A stretch of 64,000 nucleotides of DNA from Plantactinospora mayteni (lineage in GTDB: Bacteria > Actinomycetota > Actinomycetes > Mycobacteriales > Micromonosporaceae): contig NZ_BONX01000002.1 of the NCBI RefSeq assembly GCF_016862935.1, forward strand, positions 186,001 through 250,000, read 5' to 3'. The notes beneath the pieces are model-generated. The model saw only the letters and a program-made list of their open reading frames with translations. It searched no databases and had not been told where the DNA came from. The translations under genes and the position numbers were made by a program. Shown piece by piece: positions 63,097-64,000 of the stretch (the stretch's first letter is position 1; every line of letters starts with the position of its first letter).

Positions 63097-64000
63097 CTAG
63101 AGCCGGTCGACGCCGAGCGGCGACGGCAGCCGGACCACCGCCAGGCCGGGCTGGCGCATCCAGCGGGTCAGCGCCGCGCCGAACAGCCCCAGCGAACCGG
63201 CCACCAGGAACGGCACCACCGAGTCCGGAGTGGTCACCACCAGCCCGGCGAGCACGATGCCGAGCAGTCCGCCGACCGCCTTGCCGGTGTAGACGATGCC
63301 GTAGTTCGGCACCGTGGCGGCGTCACCGAACCAGTCCCGGACCAGGCTGACCAGCAGCGAGTAGCCGGCTCCGGTACCCGCGCCGGCCAGCGCGGCGAAT
63401 CCCACCACGGCGGCCGGGTGGTTGTCGTTGGCCGCCGCCGCGAGCAGGCCGAACTGGGCGATCCCGCCGACCAGCAGGGAGAGGCCGAGGGTGCCGCGCC
63501 GGCCGATCCGGTCGGAGAGCGAACTGGTCACCGCCCGGCCGATCCCGTTCGACGCGGCCAGCGCGCCGATCCCGGCCACCAGGGTCAGCGCCGGCAACCC
63601 CTGGGTGTACGCGGCACCGGCCAGGTACGCGATGTCGAACAGCGCCATCGTCGCGGTGAGTACCACCACCACGAACATCAACGGCAGCATGCCGCTGCGC
63701 AGTGCCGCGCGGGGCGGGTAGGGCCGGGCGGCGGGACGGTTGTGCGGGATGCTGCGGTTGAGCCGCCGGTCGACCGCCCAGCGCTGCGGGTCGATGTGCG
63801 CCGGCCACCAGTTGCGGGGCGGCTTTCGCATCAGCGTCCCGCAGGCGGCCACCACCGCGAAGACGACGACGGCGGTCCCGGTCAGCACGGCCGCCCGGTT
63901 GCCGGCGTCCAGGCCGTAGCCGGCGAGGACGACGAACGGGATCGACCCGTAGCCGAACGCGGCGCTGACCACCGCCACCCGACCGGCGATCCGCTCCGGG
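63097..64000 (-). CDS. MFS carrier, oxalate/formate antiporter (OFA) type, 5' end outside
   Basis: The frame is open to the right edge, leaving 301 residues, about 7-8 of 12 helices. PPRNWWP in the central loop matches the OFA pattern PPxGWxP, and the later [26 protein letters not shown] is the OFA-type helix 10/11 loop seen in YhjX and OxlT relatives. OFA carriers exchange oxalate with formate or other monocarboxylates. In this context it would bring in oxalate. Its leftward direction and short gap place it in an operon with fdhD downstream. Confidence 0.8.
   Translation of the reverse strand, partial: PERIAGRVAVVSAAFGYGSIPFVVLAGYGLDAGNRAAVLTGTAVVVFAVVAACGTLMRKPPRNWWPAHIDPQRWAVDRRLNRSIPHNRPAARPYPPRAALRSGMLPLMFVVVVLTATMALFDIAYLAGAAYTQGLPALTLVAGIGALAASNGIGRAVTSSLSDRIGRRGTLGLSLLVGGIAQFGLLAAAANDNHPAAVVGFAALAGAGTGAGYSLLVSLVRDWFGDAATVPNYGIVYTGKAVGGLLGIVLAGLVVTTPDSVVPFLVAGSLGLFGAALTRWMRQPGLAVVRLPSPLGVDRL

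Overview
The window is uniformly GC-rich DNA with GTG/ATG starts, many 4-bp ATGA/GTGA gene overlaps and very short intergenic gaps. It carries a type VII (ESX-like) secretion locus, a large AfsR/SARP-type regulator, Tat and lipoprotein signals and S1, FdhD and SucCD genes of actinobacterial type. It is chromosomal DNA of a high-GC actinomycete, most likely Micromonosporaceae (Micromonospora/Plantactinospora-like); the genus is inference. I saw no rRNA, tRNA, CRISPR array, transposase or phage gene.

Layout. 0-9.6 kb: one flank of a type VII secretion locus (YbaB-like proteins, small helical/WXG proteins, EccB, EccE, an ESX-associated protein, EccD and the mycosin MycP; the EccC ATPase is not in the window). 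9.7-17.8 kb: glutathionyl-hydroquinone reductase, then a leftward sulfonate/organosulfur operon (flavin reductase, SsuA-C-B transporter, FMN monooxygenase, aldo/keto reductase) beside a divergent TetR regulator. 17.8-31.2 kb: mostly single genes (alpha/beta hydrolase, secreted propeller-like protein, S1 protein, MsrB, PhoD phosphatase, SARP regulator, GntR-ABC exporter operon, VOC protein, small regulator). 31.2-41.2 kb: a peptide ABC transporter (with a fused double ATPase) divergent from a ROK repressor, an M81/MlrC peptidase and a ROK sugar kinase, which looks like an uptake and breakdown unit. 41.3-42.6 kb: TSUP and DUF1232 membrane proteins and a decayed cation-efflux gene end.

42.7-64 kb is the most interesting part: a scattered oxalate/glyoxylate regulon. 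It encodes a PanE-like reductase (candidate oxalyl-CoA reductase), a glyoxylate carboligase-like ThDP enzyme with an unusual active-site Glu, a GntR/FCD regulator, an aldehyde dehydrogenase, oxalyl-CoA decarboxylase, formyl-CoA:oxalate CoA-transferase, a fused ADP-forming acyl-CoA ligase, SucCD-type ligase subunits, an Nramp-like transporter without the canonical metal motif, a membrane protein, TerC, FdhD and an MFS carrier of the oxalate/formate (OFA) type. The parts fit one scheme: OFA import of oxalate, CoA transfer by Frc, then either decarboxylation (Oxc) to formyl-CoA and formate for an FdhD-dependent formate dehydrogenase, or reduction to glyoxylate and condensation by the Gcl-like enzyme. 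The scattered promoters share the palindrome ATAC-N-GTAT, and the oxc and frc upstream regions share an almost identical 78-bp block. A degraded mobA fragment between the aldehyde dehydrogenase and oxc suggests a former molybdenum/formate dehydrogenase locus rearranged by insertion of the oxalate genes.
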